This document shows, piece by piece, positions 37,001 through 49,100 of a DNA stretch of 64,000 bases; position 1 is the stretch's first letter, and every line of letters starts with the position of its first letter. The notes below the pieces were generated by a model. The model was not told the DNA's origin and made no database searches. It worked only from the letters and a program-made list of their open reading frames with translations. Both the position numbers and the translations under genes were made by a program. The stretch is taken from NCBI GenBank assembly GCA_022113835.1, contig JAILWY010000020.1, forward strand, positions 1 to 64,000, in the 5' to 3' direction. The stretch is from Atopsyche davidsoni. Lineage: Eukaryota > Arthropoda > Insecta > Trichoptera > Hydrobiosidae.

Positions 37001-37246
37001 TGTGGAATCGATGTACCCAGCACTCGCAAGCATTCTTGACTTTTACAGAGGTTGAACACAGGTCTAAGTTTTATTGCAAAAGTGACTGTGGCCTTTCTGT
37101 TAAAGAGGTCTTTTTTTTTTTTATTCAATACCTCTTTCAGCATGTTGGACGTGGTGCTGTAGCACCTCCTGCCTGTCGGAGAACCTTTGCGACCAGATAC
37201 TCGGAGAAAACTCTTTTTCCAGCTGAATTTCGCACTCCGACGCCAT
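34056..37246 (-). CDS. KFase: kynurenine formamidase
   Basis: Hydrolyses N-formylkynurenine to kynurenine in tryptophan breakdown; a cytosolic alpha/beta hydrolase. Four minus-strand exons: 37246-37132, 35849-35748, 35296-35083, 34530-34056; joined 906 nt, 301 aa, the usual family length. Exon 1 starts MASECEIQLEKEFSPSIWSQ. Exon 2 has VSDEVISVLQSHLNIPYGD and KQKLDILGADLPN. Exon 3 has the oxyanion motif HGGYWQ and VILGYELCPTYTLQEI. Exon 4 has the nucleophile motif GHSAGAHL, then SGVYDL, the likely acid in LFILAGENDS, and the likely catalytic His in KMDHFDI. Phases across all three introns agree and ends are GT-AG. No residue of the apparent catalytic set is missing. Intron 1 (1.28 kb) and intron 3 are AT-rich; intron 3 holds a tRNA-like SINE head. 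The gene converges on the Rbp1-like gene. Confidence 0.94.
34653..34725 (-). repeat. tRNA-like SINE head or tRNA pseudogene
   Basis: On the minus strand an A-box-like block tggctcgttag and a perfect B box ggttcgaatcc are correctly spaced. The T arm pairs (gtggg/cccac), but the acceptor stem does not. It lies in formamidase intron 3. Confidence 0.55.
36885..36958 (-). repeat. tRNA-like SINE head or tRNA pseudogene
   Basis: Minus strand: A box tagctcaattagc, and a decayed B box gatttgaatcc. It is the same type as the copies at 34,653 and 39,835. It lies in formamidase intron 1. Confidence 0.5.
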
Positions 37247-37311
37247 TATCGACAGCCCCTTCCTAATAACCTGTGGAAAATACAATGTAAATGAAAAATA
37301 ATGTAAAAAAA

Positions 37312-37450
37312 TCCAATTGTGGATGCGGAATTTACACAAGTGGCTGGAATTCGGGAGTAGAGCCGAATTAGTAAGACTGGCCCTAGATATATTCAGTGAG
37401 ATGGCTGAAAAGAGGCACTACATCCCACCATAAGAAGATCTCGTAGAAGA
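37312..37450 (+). repeat. LINE 3' tag
   Basis: tggatgcggaatttacac, then cgaattagtaagactggccc and attcagtgagatggctg, translating as RAELVRLAL and IFSEMAE, the recurrent LINE tail. It lies just upstream of the formamidase start. Confidence 0.65.
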
Positions 37451-39572
37451 TTAAGCATAATCAAAAAAATAACTATCTGTAATTGTAGCACACGCTTGAA
37501 TTGAATGAATTAATAGACATAAATAAATTAATTAAAAATCTGTGAACCAACGAATAAATCAAATGAATTTTTGATCAATCAAACTAATTAACAGACAAAG
37601 AAAGGAGTGAATTTACAAATAAATGATCCAAACTAATGATAAATAAATAATTTAGAAAAATGCATGCTTCTATTTGATTGGTAATTAACAAATAAAATGA
37701 TTTATAAATCAATGAATTTAACTCACAAATTCTTTTAAAAATCAACCAACAATAAATTTTATCAAATGAATGTATAAACAAGCAGACCAATGAATAATTT
37801 TTCAAACTAATAAAAAAACCAATGAATGGACTTAGCTCAAGTTATCAGATATTTTAATATTTATGACTCAAATATTTATAATCTTTAATCTAAAAAAATC
37901 GACCATCAAAATGATTTGATTAGTTCCATCACCAGTAAAACCTTTTAGTCGTCATTTTATATTTCCAATAAATATTGTATACCAAGTAAACCCTACTTTG
38001 GGTTAGGTTAGGTTAGTACTGTGGGTGAAACTTTTCTTTATTTGTTAAAAAAACAGCAACAATATTAACAAACAAGGTGCAGTTTGTTAAATCTACGGTG
38101 GCTACTATGATATTGGGCTAATAGGCAAAATACTAATAAATGAATAAATTAAAACCTCGGTTCAACAATTTCAAAGTGTCGCCTTCGTTACCAAGCCATA
38201 TATGGGCATGAATGCACACCTCCGAATGTAGTCGCTTTCTGCCTCTGCTGTTGTTTTCTGGGAGATCAAGGAGTACTTAAGTGAAAGAACACACTGGATT
38301 GGGAAAAATATTCATGGCATTTCTTCAAAATTAAATAAAATAATTAATACAATTGTAGGTTATAAAATAAAAATGTTTTGTTATTTTTATTTTTGTGTCC
38401 AGTCTCGCTAATCGTCCGTGTCGGTGGCATTTCCAATAATTTTATTTTGTATTGATCAAAAGTAAAAGCTCAAGATTTGATGTGTTCAATTATTAACAAA
38501 TGAGCCTTTATTTCATATGCTATTTTGAATATAATTATTTTATTTATCTTATTTTTACACATATATTTATTTGCTACTCCAAATCTAACAAAAGGCAATT
38601 GAATTCGTTGCTTGTGTGAAAAACTTCCTTGGGACATTTTTTTTTCTGGGCCAAGTTGCCATACGGGATGAAATTGTGATATTGAAAAATGCACACACAT
38701 AAAAATATGTTTAATACAAAAATAAATAAAATAACTTACAGCTTTATTTTTAGCCAAAATCATCTTGAATCTCACTGTACTGTTATTAAAACAAAACTTA
38801 ATTCAACAAATAGAATTCTTTTGTTTTTAAGATTTATTTAAATTTTTCTTTATTTTATAAATATATTTTGTATAATGATAAAATTTTGTCAAATAATCTG
38901 CTCCATGCTTACGTGGTGTATACTTTGATCAAAGGCAACAAATAAAGATTTTGATAGTATAATTGTATTTTTAAATAATAAAATATTCAACATGGCCCAA
39001 GTCTTTTCCTCTATTCCCCAGGGCTGAATCGGGTGTGAGACTTAATACCAAAGCACATCAAGAGGCACTCGTATCCCAACTGTGGTAGTCAGTGATCCAC
39101 ACATGGGCCACGTGCCACGAACCTCGCTTGGGGGTCGATGAAGGGGTGAATGTGCTTCGGGGGGGATTTTATACGTCATGAGATGAGACTAAGTGCATGT
39201 ATATTTAAAAAAGGCTTTTGATTTAAAAAAAATTATAACTGCCTTGTATTCTGAGCTATGGAGAGTGGCTTTTTAAATTGCTTTTTCGCGTTTCTATCAG
39301 TGTTGACTCAAAATTTCCAATTAATATATGCCAACATACCGAAAAATTAAATCTTATCAGAAAACAGCATTTCTCTGTGGGTTTTAGCTCTCGTGGTAGT
39401 TTCTAATCCGACACTGCAATGTTGTGACGTATGAGAAATAAATTAATGTTTATTTGAATAAACTTTTTAAACTACATTCGCCGTTGAAACGAGTTACACG
39501 AAACATGTTTCTCTTATTCGTGCAAATTAACTGCAAAATTCTTAAAATATGCAAAAACTTTTATTTTAGTAT

Positions 39573-39728
39573 TTATTGTAATGATAAAAAGTATCATCAT
39601 GCATATGCATCATCAGATGCATGACTAAACTGCATCTGATGATGACCCGGTGTATAGGGTCGAAACTAGTTATGCAAATAATTCAAGTGAAAACAAAAAT
39701 ACAAAGCTACTTTTTATCATTACAATAA
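39573..39728 (+). mobile_element. 156-bp element with perfect 21-bp inverted ends and an internal hammerhead ribozyme
   Basis: The left end 39,573-39,593 and the right end 39,708-39,728 are exact reverse complements over 21 bp. Between them lie a 13-bp perfect inverted repeat (39,609-39,621 with 39,631-39,643) and the hammerhead core. No open frame. It looks like a small non-autonomous element or a duplicated terminal structure of a larger one. Confidence 0.8.
39631..39676 (+). ncRNA. type I hammerhead ribozyme candidate
   Basis: All core parts are present in order: stem I strand TGCAT (39,631-39,635), CTGATGA (39,636-39,642), stem II GACCC/GGGTC (39,644-39,648 with 39,657-39,661, loop ggtgtata), GAAA (39,662-39,665), a minimal stem III C-TA-G (39,666-39,669), GTT with the cleavage site predicted after 39,671, and stem I strand ATGCA (39,672-39,676). 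The short stem III made of the palindrome ACTAGT is known from hammerheads of Penelope-like retroelements and retrozymes, where two copies can act as a dimer. A competing 13-bp hairpin covers the CTGATGA strand. Activity is inferred, not shown. Confidence 0.75.
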
Positions 39729-39834
39729 TGGATCTTCACCAATCAAATGCCTTGTCCCTCAACAAGATTAGTATTTATTTACTGTGACATAATTGAGTGA
39801 ACATCTGGCATCGCTTTTGGATGATCCTGCACCC

Positions 39835-39910
39835 GACACACGTGGGATTCAAACCCACATGGAGATGTCCACCCCAAAGCCGGAGCTCTTGCCGATATAG
39901 CTACTGTGCC
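39835..39910 (-). repeat. tRNA-like SINE head, best preserved of three
   Basis: 76 nt on the minus strand. The acceptor strands ggcacag and gtgtgtc pair at six of seven positions, the A box is tagctatatcggcaagagc, the B box is ggtttgaatcc, and the T arm pairs perfectly. A plausible anticodon loop gives TTG, but the D and anticodon stems carry mismatches and the variable loop is long, so it is not called as a functional tRNA. Confidence 0.5.
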
Positions 39911-41220
39911 ACTGTAGCTGAACAAGAATTTGAAATCTAAAATTCAAATTTTGAATCAATGTACTTTTGCTTGTTTTAAAGCAAAAACAAATAATGTATA
40001 TTTGAGACTATCCATATTTCAGTTGATAAATAGAGATTTCAGAAAAATAAACCTCTTCTTCAAATGTTTGCTGTCAGTGTCACAGATTTTTATTTTATGT
40101 TTTAGAATCTGTTCAGATCGAATCGATTTAAACAGAATAGTACCCAAATGCTTACTTTTTGCCACAAAAAAGGGCAGAAAAGTTGACAAAACTAAAACAT
40201 TTAAATAGCAAAAAAATATGTATAAATCACGTTATTTATCATTCTGCCTGAAGACAGAAAAAAATATTTTCAATATCAATTATTTATTTTTTATATCATT
40301 ATTACACTTTAATAAAGAAAGACACATTTTTATATGTTTCTCTTTACTCTATCAATATATATGACTGTTTAAAATGATGTAATGCAATCAATTACAATGT
40401 TTTTTTAATCAGTAATGACTTATAGATATGCACAGTTATCACAACGATCTCTGGATAAATACCAATCTTTATTTTTTACGTTTATTCTTTGAGCGGGAGA
40501 CATTCTAGTAGAATAATAAGGGCGAGTAGTACAAGAAGTCAGGAAACCAAGTAAGAGGTTTTTTTTTTATGTGGGTTGATCCACAATTTCACCAGAATTG
40601 AAACATGTGAAAAAGCCTAACTTTTCCGAAAATACTTTTCTAAAAATACTTGTTGATTTTGAAGATGAATTTGACCTTGAAATCATGACCTACCAGCCGA
40701 CAAGCTTCTGCTGCAACTGCATTAGAATAACTCTTTCTTTTATTTTAGGTGTTTTCGTTATTGGTTGGGTCAGTTGGGTCAAACCGCATCTGGGCTGCTT
40801 TAACCTACACGGTATTCTCTTGTTGTCTAAAGTACGGGTTGAATATTATTATAATTAGCAATATTCATGACTGTTTTCAATTGTCTATTATCAGCATTAG
40901 TCATCTTATCAGCATTTATCTATGCAAGTATCTCTTGATGTGTACTTTACCTTGGCTATGAGCAGCTTATGCTTTGTGCACAAATTCTACAGTCCATAGT
41001 GTGTACAATTTTACTCGGCATCATAAGAAATTACTTATCTCACAAAAATAGACTAACTAACAAGATAAGACACAGGTTCACTGTCTTCTAAAGTAGTATA
41101 TGTAATATGTACATGCTGATGAATATTATAAATATAAACACGTGGGTATATTAATTATGATTTTGTGACGTTATAGACTGCTTTTTATTTGGCCATTGTT
41201 AGTAATTTGCTAGATTAGAA

Positions 41221-41335
41221 GGACCCGGGGACTACACTATTATCCATGAACCCTAGCTCAGCACAAGTATATGTTCAGTGAGATGGTCGCCAACCTACTC
41301 TGAAGAGATACACCTGAAGAAGAGGACACAGATAT
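41221..41335 (+). repeat. LINE 3' tag
   Basis: cccggggactacactatta, then gttcagtgagatggtcgcca and acctactctgaagag, followed by an aagaagagg tail. It is the same subfamily as 59,525 and 61,066. Confidence 0.65.
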
Positions 41336-41892
41336 ACAACTTTAGTATTTACTTACCAAAGGTGCAATCGAAGTGTTTTTTTTACTGTGCAATCGCGTTT
41401 GCTATACAATCTATATTGATATTTCTACTTCACCAGCACTTCTATTTATATCTTCTGAGCGAAATTAATTTATTGTTGAAAAAGAAAACACTTTTGACAA
41501 TTCGTGGCTTTCTATTCCCAGAAGTTGTGATAGTAATTGAAGATCGGATCTGTTAGCTCGCAGGGCGACTTGGTTGGAATGGCTTCGACTAAAGACGGTG
41601 ACTTTCTGAAAGTGCTCGCAGTATTTTGGTTCAAGTAGGTAAATATGTGGTGACATTATCATGAAACAAGACCCTAGGCGTTCATGCGAAGTCGATAACT
41701 GAATTCTGTAGTTGTAAACCATTTGCACACGGTCAAATTAATTAAACATCCTAAAACTTAACATACCTATTACCAGCTTACCTGAAACTATGTTCTGAAA
41801 AAATTCACTCAGCTGTGAAGTATTTCACAAAGGTTGATAAAAAACATTTTCGATTTAATTGAAAAAAAAGAGGCATCAGAAGAAGAAAGTTA

Positions 41893-42030
41893 ACATGGAT
41901 GCGGAATTTGTTCAGTTCAGAGTTCAGCCAAATTGATAAGACTGGCCCAGGATGGAGATATGTTCAGTGAGATAGTCAGCAACCTCCCCTGAAGAAAGGC
42001 AGTCGAAGAAGAGGAGAATATAATAAAATA
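41893..42030 (+). repeat. LINE 3' tag
   Basis: tggatgcggaatttgttc, agactggcccaggatg and gttcagtgagatagtcagc, ending in a GA-rich tail; it is followed at 42,056 by an inverted copy of the gaattccaccaagtactctc block. Confidence 0.65.
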
Positions 42031-42557
42031 ATCAATCAATTCAATGTTTCTGACAGAGAGTACTTGGTGGAATTCCATTTTAATATTTTACTTAATATTT
42101 AAAATATTAATCAATATCAGTTAAATATTATTAATACTTTACATTTTTGGTGGTCTCTCTTTCCATCATCCGATATTTTAGAATTTGAGCTTGTCTGGTA
42201 AGTTAAATATTTTCTAACACATCAGACAGAAACTCTTTAAGTCATTAGTCTAATATTATGGTTAAAAAAATTATAAATTGAAATATTTAATAAAATATAT
42301 TTTTTTACGGAAGTAACTAAAAATGCTGTTATTTAATATGATCTCATTTTGTCCCCTAAAAAAACTAAACCAAATTTATAAGTAGATTACAATTTATACA
42401 AACTATTCCTCAAAGACCGATATTATTAATAATTAATTTAAAAATATTTAAAAGGTTTGAAATGACTGGATTACATATCGTCTAGTGTTGCCACATACAC
42501 CAATAATTAAAATTAAATAAATATTCGCATCAAAATACAAATTATATTTGGCCGTTA

Positions 42558-42950
42558 CAAATGAGAGAGTCTTGCACTAGGGAAAAGAACACCTGACGGT
42601 GGTAAAAAGGCGTAGAGATCTTATTATGACCATTTTTTCAGAAAAACCAAATACAGCCTCCTCCAGAAAAATTCCAAGGAAAAAGAGGCATTGGAAGTAG
42701 AAATCACAGTATTGTATTGTTACAATATTTGCAACGGTTAAAATATTGATCGATGAAGGGTTGATTGACAACTTCAATATATACATTGACAACAAAGTAG
42801 GGTAGAGAGTTAAAAAATTTAAATACTTAAACAGCTGGTTAAATAATAATTGAGATCTTGACTAGGAAATACAGCCGAAATATGTTCGATGAAATAGACA
42901 CCGACCTCCTATGAAGAGAGGCAACAGAAGAAGAAGAAGATCGATATACC
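42558..42950 (+). repeat. LINE 3' fragment, longer copy
   Basis: Starts with the NERVL block, LTVVKRR and a decayed middle, and ends with the gttcgatgaaatagacacc tail and a GAAGAAGAA run. Frame lost. Confidence 0.55.
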
Positions 42951-43262
42951 GAAATCGCTAATTTGCTGAAATAAATAATATAAGATATAAATTATATAAA
43001 TTTTCAACCTTTTACTTTCATTTCACTATGAATTTAAATATGTCTACACGCATTTTATGCACGTTTTACTTGGATTTTTAATTAAGTGGATATTGAATTT
43101 TTAATCAATTTAGAACTAAACAACGATAAAGTATGTAAATTAATAATAAAGTCCACTGCTGATATGATGTGCCTAAAATAAACGGAGATGCATATTTTAC
43201 AACTGAGTTCTGCTTATTTAATGAAATATCTTGTTTTTAATGTCTACTTTTATATTAAATTA

Positions 43263-44125
43263 CTAGAAATGTAGCCCGTCATAAAATGACGTATTCGATG
43301 AACGATGCAATAGTGTTTGAACATATGTTTGGCTGACAATTAGATGAATATTTGATTTCATTTTGTACACATATATTTTGAATAACCGGATATTAATTTC
43401 AGTGTAAATACACCGCTACATTATTTGTCTTGGTTAGCTCCGCCCCTGCCGCAGGTAAAGACTTTCTAATTTTACGACAACCCCTACACCCTAGCGATAA
43501 GGCCACCCACGCCACAGAGAGACGCAGACACTCGACTAGTAACCACGTAATATTCTTTTGTCCATCTTAATAAACGAATACGCAAACATTTATATACATC
43601 CTTTAACCTCAACGGCGAAACCATTCTAGGAAATATCACATTTCGTGTCGCAAACAACAAATCACTTTCACTGCACTGTTCTTTATTAGATGCAGTCTTT
43701 ATCACGTTCAATTGTTCTATTCTTTTTTAATTACGTTTGCTGTGCTTAGACGGTGTTATTTTTTTAGGAGGCATTTTAAGTTATTAATGATGTGATTAAT
43801 AATTTCTAATGCAACTAAAAAATAAAATTGGTACTTTTGTCAAGCTGACATAAACTGGAAATTTCTTAGAAGCATCATATTTTGTTTTTTTGTAAATTTG
43901 AAATTCTCGCTGTGAACAACAGAATCATATAATTCGTACATTAAGCATATTTGATAGTTTTATTTAATTAGTTTATGAATGAAAATATTATCCTATCGTC
44001 TTGAAATTCGGCACATAGCTGCGGAAAAACTTACAAACCCAAATCAGCGTTGTATCTTTTAAGATATTCTATAGAGAACCAAAAAATGAAACATACACAC
44101 ACACAATGGCTATTATTATAGTAGA
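43263..44125 (-). mobile_element. non-autonomous Helitron, apparently complete ends
   Basis: On the minus strand the 5' end is TCTACTATAATAATA at 44,125, preceded by A. The 3' end is gggctacatttCTAG at 43,263, followed by T. This fits A/T insertion with TC...CTRR ends. The terminal 90 bp match the fragment at 13,249. The 75-codon frame at 43,711-43,484 is not recognised as a Rep or helicase. Confidence 0.65.
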
Positions 44126-45535
44126 TGTACATTTTGATTAACTATATATATCTTTGGCGTTTACAACTCCACACTAAAAATATACTATTATGATTATTTA
44201 TTAATTTTTAAAAAAAAAATTACCATAACCGTAAAAGCAAACATTATAGGTTTGCAGGTGAAAAAAAAAAATATATAAAACATAGGCATTGTAAAAATGC
44301 AAAATAAAATATTGTAAATTCACAATTAATTTGGATATTTTCTTTTTGTTTCTGTGGTAAAATAAACATGTCAATTACTTTGTTTTAAACAACATTTTGT
44401 TTAAATATAATTTTTGGCAGTATAACAAGGCCCATCGTAAGTACAAAGACTGGTGGCTGATCTATGGAACCAGATCTGATTAAAATAATTAATACGCATC
44501 ATGGGCTTTTATGAAAGGCCATTTCTAATGATGGCGTTTTCAAGACTGGCTTATTTATTAAATGTATTAATTCTACAATAAATACATTATTAAGTGATAT
44601 GGATTCTGTCTTGTGTCCATTGGTAATTAAGTCGATGGCTTTATTTACAATGCTCTGGGTAATGTGCTTGGAATGCATCGAGGCTAGGGATCCAGAACGT
44701 CTCTACCTAATAGAGTGTCTTCAATATGTTAATTAAATAAACCATATAATCGAATGTAAACATCAGCTTAAAATAATACCTGGGAATTGAAGTCAAAACA
44801 AGGCTCAAACGATATGTTGATATGCTCTGACCTCATTGGTCAGATTTCTTCAGATAAGTTAAAGTATACTTTCATAGTATTTTTACAGTGTTTTAAAAAA
44901 TATATAACATCTTCTAGAAAAAAAACAACAGTTTTTGGAATATTAAGACTTGGTAAGGTTTATACTGCATCTGGCAACACTGATATGAACCTTCAATATA
45001 TTTTTTGTAGTTTTACAATTTATAAAGCTTCTTGCCCTTTGTAATTCGATATATCGGTTTTGTATTACCTTCCTGCACTGTTTCTAGCCACGGCTCTCCG
45101 GCAGTACAAAACTAGACGATGGGAACAAAATAAAGTGACAAAACAAATCCGAATTAACTATTGCGCTATTAGCACAGCACCAAGATATTAAAAATGTTTT
45201 TATTTTATTTTAAATAGAAATAAGATGTAATTTCATAGCTTGTTTGCTCGACTAGGTGCTCAAAATAGACGGAGTCACGTTTTATTTCGTCTGTACTCTT
45301 TTTCGTTGAATTTTAAGCAAGTAAAAAAACAGTACAACTGGAGTTGCGATTTGTATAATTATTTTAAATATCAAACCGCTTTTGTGCCTTTCAAAAGCAA
45401 TCGGCTGTACTCAAAAGCGATGCTATGCAAGTGTGTAATTCAGGAAACACGACTTTGAACGACGTTTGACTTTGAACTAAATATACTGTTATTAATTCAG
45501 TCATTACATTTGAAACGCTTGTTTACTGTTACTTG

Positions 45536-45536
<1 letters not shown>

Positions 45537-45604
<68 letters not shown>
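45537..45604. repeat. (TA)n microsatellite
   Basis: About 68 bp of pure TA. Confidence 0.95.
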
Positions 45605-45610
<6 letters not shown>

Positions 45611-45631
45611 TAATCAATCAACCAAATTAAT

Positions 45632-45745
45632 TTTAGATGTAATGATTACAGCCGAACTAGTAAAACTGGCCCAGGATGTTTTGTTCATTGAGATGGCCCC
45701 AACCTCCTCTGAAAGGCACTTGAAAAAGAAGATGAGTCAATACCA
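45632..45745 (+). repeat. LINE 3' tag
   Basis: agccgaactagtaaaactgg, cccaggatg and cattgagatggccccaacc, translating as AELVKLAQD, followed by a GA-rich tail. Confidence 0.65.
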
Positions 45746-46101
45746 GAAAATTATTGTCTATGGTGTAATCATTATCATTTTCTCTGCTCTGTGGTGCGAC
45801 TTCCTCGAGTTTCTAACCGCCATATTTGTCCGTCATTCGCCGTTCGACGCCATATTGAATTTCTAGCGGAGCGGACCGCGAGTCTGTGCTGAAACCGCAG
45901 TGATTATTGCCAGAAAAGAATAGATATTCTCAAGAATACTTGACTGTATAAACAACTAATTAATGTACGTGTAATAATATCTGTCCATACCGTGCAGAAC
46001 GCGCTCCATATTGCCCAGGCACTCCTCTCTGAGCTCTGATCATGGCGATTGTATTATCATGGTCATTTTTCCTGCACCTCTAATTTGGTTTTTCTTCTAG
46101 A

Positions 46102-49100
46102 ATGTCTCGGTTCCGGGAATGGGACCTCTCCTGCAAGGTTTACGTCGGTAATCTCGGATCTTCAGCTTCCAAATACGAGATCGAGAAGGTTTTCAACAAG
46201 TACGGGCCGATCAAAAACGTGTGGGTGGCTCGCAATCCGCCCGGGTTCGCGTTTGTGGAGTTTGAAGACGCCAGGGACGCCGAGGACTCTGTCAGGGGAC
46301 TGGACGGAACGTAAGTGAAAACTATTTTCACATACTAAATAAAAACACCAATGTCGATCCGTAAATCCCATTTATTTGTCTACATTCACGTCAAATTTAT
46401 TTCAAGGACGTTTATGAATACTAAATCGTATTTTGGTTATTTCAGGACGCTTCTCGATCGTTATTTATCGAAAAAATATATAAAGAAGATTCTTGTTAAT
46501 TTCGATTCCCATTTATAATAGTACAAATCTGTGTATATAATTATATTCTCAATGTAGCGTGTATTGGATGCATTTGACAAACTGCATCATATACTAGTTA
46601 TTTCTCAATGAAGCTGAGATCATGACCGATAAATAGGACTTTGAACCCTTGAATAATGAAAGAAGTCATTATCGAGCAATATTAACAAAATTGAATATTA
46701 TTCATATTGTCAAACCACTGAAATTATTAAAAGTAGACATTTATTTCAAAACTTTACAATTCCAAATTTATAAAAAACAGATTTTATTTAAAGAAAATTA
46801 TTTTTTTTATAGAAAATGATACATGTATATTTCAAACATTTTTAAAAATAAGCACTGATCAATCTTGAAAGTCTTCGGTTTTTTGCTGAGAGGCATTCTT
46901 TTGTTTTGAATCTGGTTTACCATCTGCTAGGCCCGCACACTCCTTAGATCCGTTTCTGTCCTCTGTAGGGAAACGCATGAGTCATAAGTGTGCCACATCA
47001 CAGTACCTCCGCTTTCAGACCGATGCAGCTGATTCCGACGCGCGCTACTTAGTGCCGAGTCTCACTGAGTTGGCAGCATATCTGACAGTGGGGAACAAAC
47101 GCTTTGATCATAAATGTAGTTTTGCTTGGACGATTAGGCTATCTAATTTATTGCTTCAAATCTTTATTTTAGATGATATTTTTGGTTTTAAATATTTGTA
47201 TTAATCGTCTAAAAATGTTTATTCATCTAATATAATACTTTTTATTTACTATATTAATATTTTAAATACAATACTTTTGTGATTTTTCCACATGTTTAAT
47301 TTCATTGGTGACCAGTTTCGCCAACCTTTCACATTGCCATTATCAAATAATGTGAAAGATAATGCCAACGAGATAGGTTGGCGAAACCGGTCACAATTTG
47401 TTAAATTTTGATTGCAATATTGTCGAATTTAAAATTTTCATATTCTAATGCTATTTAAATTTAATGCTGGAATGGAAAGATATTATGCAAAATTATGATT
47501 GTTTTATTTTTCAAATATTTCAGTCGCTGCTGTAGCACCAGGATCCGCGTGGAGATGTCGTCAGGTCGCACCCGGAGCAACGGGAGCCGAAGGTATGTCT
47601 CGTCTCCAATGTTAAATTCCAAACTTAGGCTTAGTATCCGAGTTTGCACTTGGCAAACTCCGGACCTATCACCTAATACGAGAAACACTCAATTGACTCC
47701 CCATATCTGAATGGTGCGTGAACTGTCTTCATTTGTGTTCAAATGTGAATGGCTGCGAGAGAGGACATGGATGTTGCGACACTCATTTTTGTCTTGTCTT
47801 CTACATTTTCTCTGTTCATACTAAAAGCTGTATTTATATATATATTTTTAAAAAATCTTGACACATCTACATTTAGGCTACTATTATTTTTTGTACAAAA
47901 CTAAATTTATCCAAAGTTTCTTTAGTTCTGTGCCAGTCAATTTTTAAGTTTCAATGTTCATGAACCACAGAACTAGCAGCTAATGCTCAATACATTCCTA
48001 AGACTTGCAAATATTAAATTTACTGAATGAACACCGCTGCAAATGAGCAGCTCGGAGAAAACAGCGGCACCGCAGGATGCGGCAGATCCCGCTTGTTCAT
48101 CGACTTGCAGGCGAGTGTGACCAACTCAAAACTACTTCTCTTTGAGTTAACCGAGTAAATTCAAGCAAGTTTCAATGAACAATCCGATATATCTTTTCTA
48201 AACTATTGACACTGTTGATGTCTTTTTTAAATGTTGTGCCTCATGGCGAAATCGACTAAATTGAAATTCACCCACCACACCACCTATTCACCCCCCAGTT
48301 TTGAGTCGGTCACCTTGCTGCAGCGCGATGCAAGAGGGGCAGTGCGCGGTGCTCCGGGTTGGTCGCTTGCGGCGCCGACGGCGTGGTGTGCAGGTGCCTG
48401 GGCCCAGAGGCGGCAGGCGGTAGTGTCGAGGAGTAGTCAGTACTGACGTGGGTGGATGTTGGGACAATTTCAGATCTCCTTCACCGTTGTCCTCTACCAC
48501 CACTCCACAAGCCGCCGACAACCGCATCAATCCACCCACACGGCTGCTGCAAGCTGTCACCTGAACCGACCCATCGACCGACTTAAATATCTCCCAACCG
48601 CGGATATTCTCAATCCCGAATAAATAAACGCGAGCCAAGGCCGGCCCGCGCCCGGTAATCCGCTTTCCCTCTTGCCAAGCTCGGACCCGCACATTTCTTC
48701 CTGCTTGCCATCGGTTAGAACGTCTCAACGCGGTCTGCGGTCTGGTACATGATCTCATATAATATGTTTTGTTAATATTTTGTTACTCTCTGTCTCTGTT
48801 CTCTCGTCGGTTCTGTCCGCGCCGCAGTCGCCTGCGTCGCCCGCGCCTCGTCGACTTCAGGTGGCATCTGTACCTACAATGAGTGGTGTCATCTTCCTCT
48901 AGCCAGGGCTACCGAACCTCGCGTCCTGCGGGCCGCTGTTGTTCTACTAATGTGTTTTACTTACACAGTCTGCTCAGACTCATTTAACTGTTTGTAACAT
49001 AACACCAATATTTGGTAGACTATTTGTGTATTTCGCAAACTAGGATAATACAAAACTTTTCCAAGATTTTTTAAATACATGGGGCTCTTAAAGTTACTTA

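Larger units (their letters stand above)
37451..41220. other. AT-rich intergenic region
   Basis: No gene recognised. It contains a short TTAGG run (38,005-38,018), the hammerhead element (39,573-39,728) and a tRNA-like block (39,835-39,910), listed separately. A pyrimidine/purine-balanced GC-richer patch lies at 39,000-39,170. Open frames of 60-100 codons are AT-rich and look like chance. Confidence 0.45.
44126..46101. other. intergenic region upstream of the second SR gene
   Basis: AT-rich until a GC-richer patch at 45,785-45,900 that contains two gacgccatatt/cgccatattt motifs and could be the promoter and first noncoding exon of the SR gene at 46,102. The start codon of that gene is preceded by an acceptor (tttcttctag), so such an exon is expected. 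A LINE tag and a TA microsatellite are listed separately. Confidence 0.4.

Noticed and set aside
39835..39910. Functional tRNA-Gln (TTG) gene
   Set aside because: Acceptor and T arms pair, but the D and anticodon stems have mismatches and the variable loop is too long.
46940..47110. Possible poison exon in intron 1 of SR paralog 2 (acceptor at about 46,969 with a stop six codons in)
   Set aside because: The acceptor is attractive and the stop is in frame, but no convincing donor follows.
48288..48758. Minus-strand frame of 156 codons in intron 2 of SR paralog 2
   Set aside because: Arg/Thr-rich with no domain and no splice context; it looks like chance in a GC-rich patch.
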